A DNA stretch of 64,000 bases, taken from contig NZ_FNWL01000001.1 of assembly GCF_900108095.1 (NCBI RefSeq), forward strand, positions 310,001-374,000, in the 5' to 3' direction. The translations under genes were made by a program, and so were the position numbers. The notes beneath the pieces are model-generated. The model saw nothing but the letters and a program-made list of their open reading frames with translations. It had not been told where the DNA came from and did not search any database. Source of the stretch: Natronorubrum sediminis (GTDB lineage Archaea > Halobacteriota > Halobacteria > Halobacteriales > Natrialbaceae). Shown one piece after another: positions 63,704-64,000 of this stretch. The first letter of the stretch is position 1. Each line of letters starts with the position of its first letter.

Positions 63704-64000
63704 ATGGTAAAAGTCGTTAATGTTGTTTCATCGGGGTCTCTGGGGATAGAACTTGATCTGGAGGCAGTAACCCAAGAACTGAACAGAGTTGCCGACTATG
63801 ACCCTGAGAAATATCCAGGGGCCTACATCCGACTCAGCGAATCCTCACTCCTCATCACGCTCTACCGGACTGGGAAGTACATCATAACAGGGGCAGACTC
63901 CGAAAACGAGGCTAAGGCTATCCGTGAAGAGTTCTTACACGTTCTAAGTGATCATGACATACTAACATCAGCGGACGACGAGTGGTTCAGTGTCCAGAAC
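63704..64000 (+). CDS. TATA-binding-protein paralogue, partial
   Basis: First 99 codons, open at the window end. Seen: VKVVNVVSSGSLGIELDLEA, YDPEKYPGAYIRLSESSLLI, TLYRTGKYIITGADSENEAK. This is one TBP repeat (beta-saddle half); the second should lie beyond the window. It departs from typical haloarchaeal Tbp at many positions, and codon use is AT-rich like the neighbouring restriction genes. Probably an accessory TBP on a mobile segment, and not the main housekeeping copy. Confidence 0.8.
   Translation, partial: MVKVVNVVSSGSLGIELDLEAVTQELNRVADYDPEKYPGAYIRLSESSLLITLYRTGKYIITGADSENEAKAIREEFLHVLSDHDILTSADDEWFSVQN

Noticed and set aside
57060..64000. Duplicated tRNA-Arg 3' end as an attachment site
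   Set aside because: I looked for a copy of the T-arm and acceptor end downstream and saw none in the window; it could lie beyond.

Overview
This is a high-GC haloarchaeal chromosome segment. The proteins are strongly acidic, core promoters sit 25-33 nt upstream of start codons as expected for leaderless mRNAs, and several genes are archaeal markers (RpoP, L37Ae, prefoldin beta, KEOPS Pcc1, TruD, Trm56, Pth2, DGGGP synthase). A relative of Natrialbales such as Natrinema or Haloterrigena is plausible, but that placement is inference.

Layout. 0.2-3.1 kb: lactate-utilisation pair lutC and a LutB-LutA fusion. 3.2-14.1 kb: housekeeping, with L37Ae-RpoP-Pcc1-(DUF2243)-prefoldin beta-DUF3194, then DUF2103, surE, truD, a PRC-barrel-like gene, pth2, dcd, an acyl-CoA synthetase and trm56. 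14.2-25.7 kb: an acetate locus with a DUF4212/SSS symporter pair, two ADP-independent (AMP-forming) acetyl-CoA synthetases, a Bat-type regulator fused to a tyrosine-recombinase-like domain, and three UspA proteins. 25.8-29.6 kb: four co-oriented, very acidic proteins of unknown function; two carry seven-glycine zippers and one carries six tandem 11-residue amphipathic repeats. I consider this the best candidate for an undescribed system. 29.7-51.2 kb: cobalamin (corrin ring) biosynthesis. The large minus-strand operon is cbiT-L-F-G-H2-H1-ferredoxin-LAGLIDADG-like-cbiX-DUF3209-propeller. Next to it are cbiA, an R2-like di-metal protein, cobN-cbiC-cbiE and a divergent chlI/D-type AAA+/VWA gene. 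51.2-57.5 kb: xanthine/uracil permease, alpha/beta hydrolase, small proteins, a CoA-binding protein, a RecA-like protein, DGGGP synthase and tRNA-Arg(TCG). 57.6-64 kb: a visibly AT-richer accessory segment with a type I restriction-modification operon (hsdM-S-R) and the start of a divergent TATA-binding-protein paralogue that runs off the window.

How the genes work together. Acetate taken up by the symporter can be activated by either Acs, with the Bat-like protein placed to sense and regulate. The cobalamin genes cover cobalt insertion, ring methylations, C17 contraction, ring opening, methyl migration and a,c-amidation. Both an early chelatase (CbiX) and a CobN/ChlID late-type chelatase are present. 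CbiD and CbiJ are not seen here, while several uncharacterised genes sit inside the operon. Several cobalamin enzymes carry extra Cys/His-rich tails, and CbiE carries an in-frame hairpin-forming tandem repeat.
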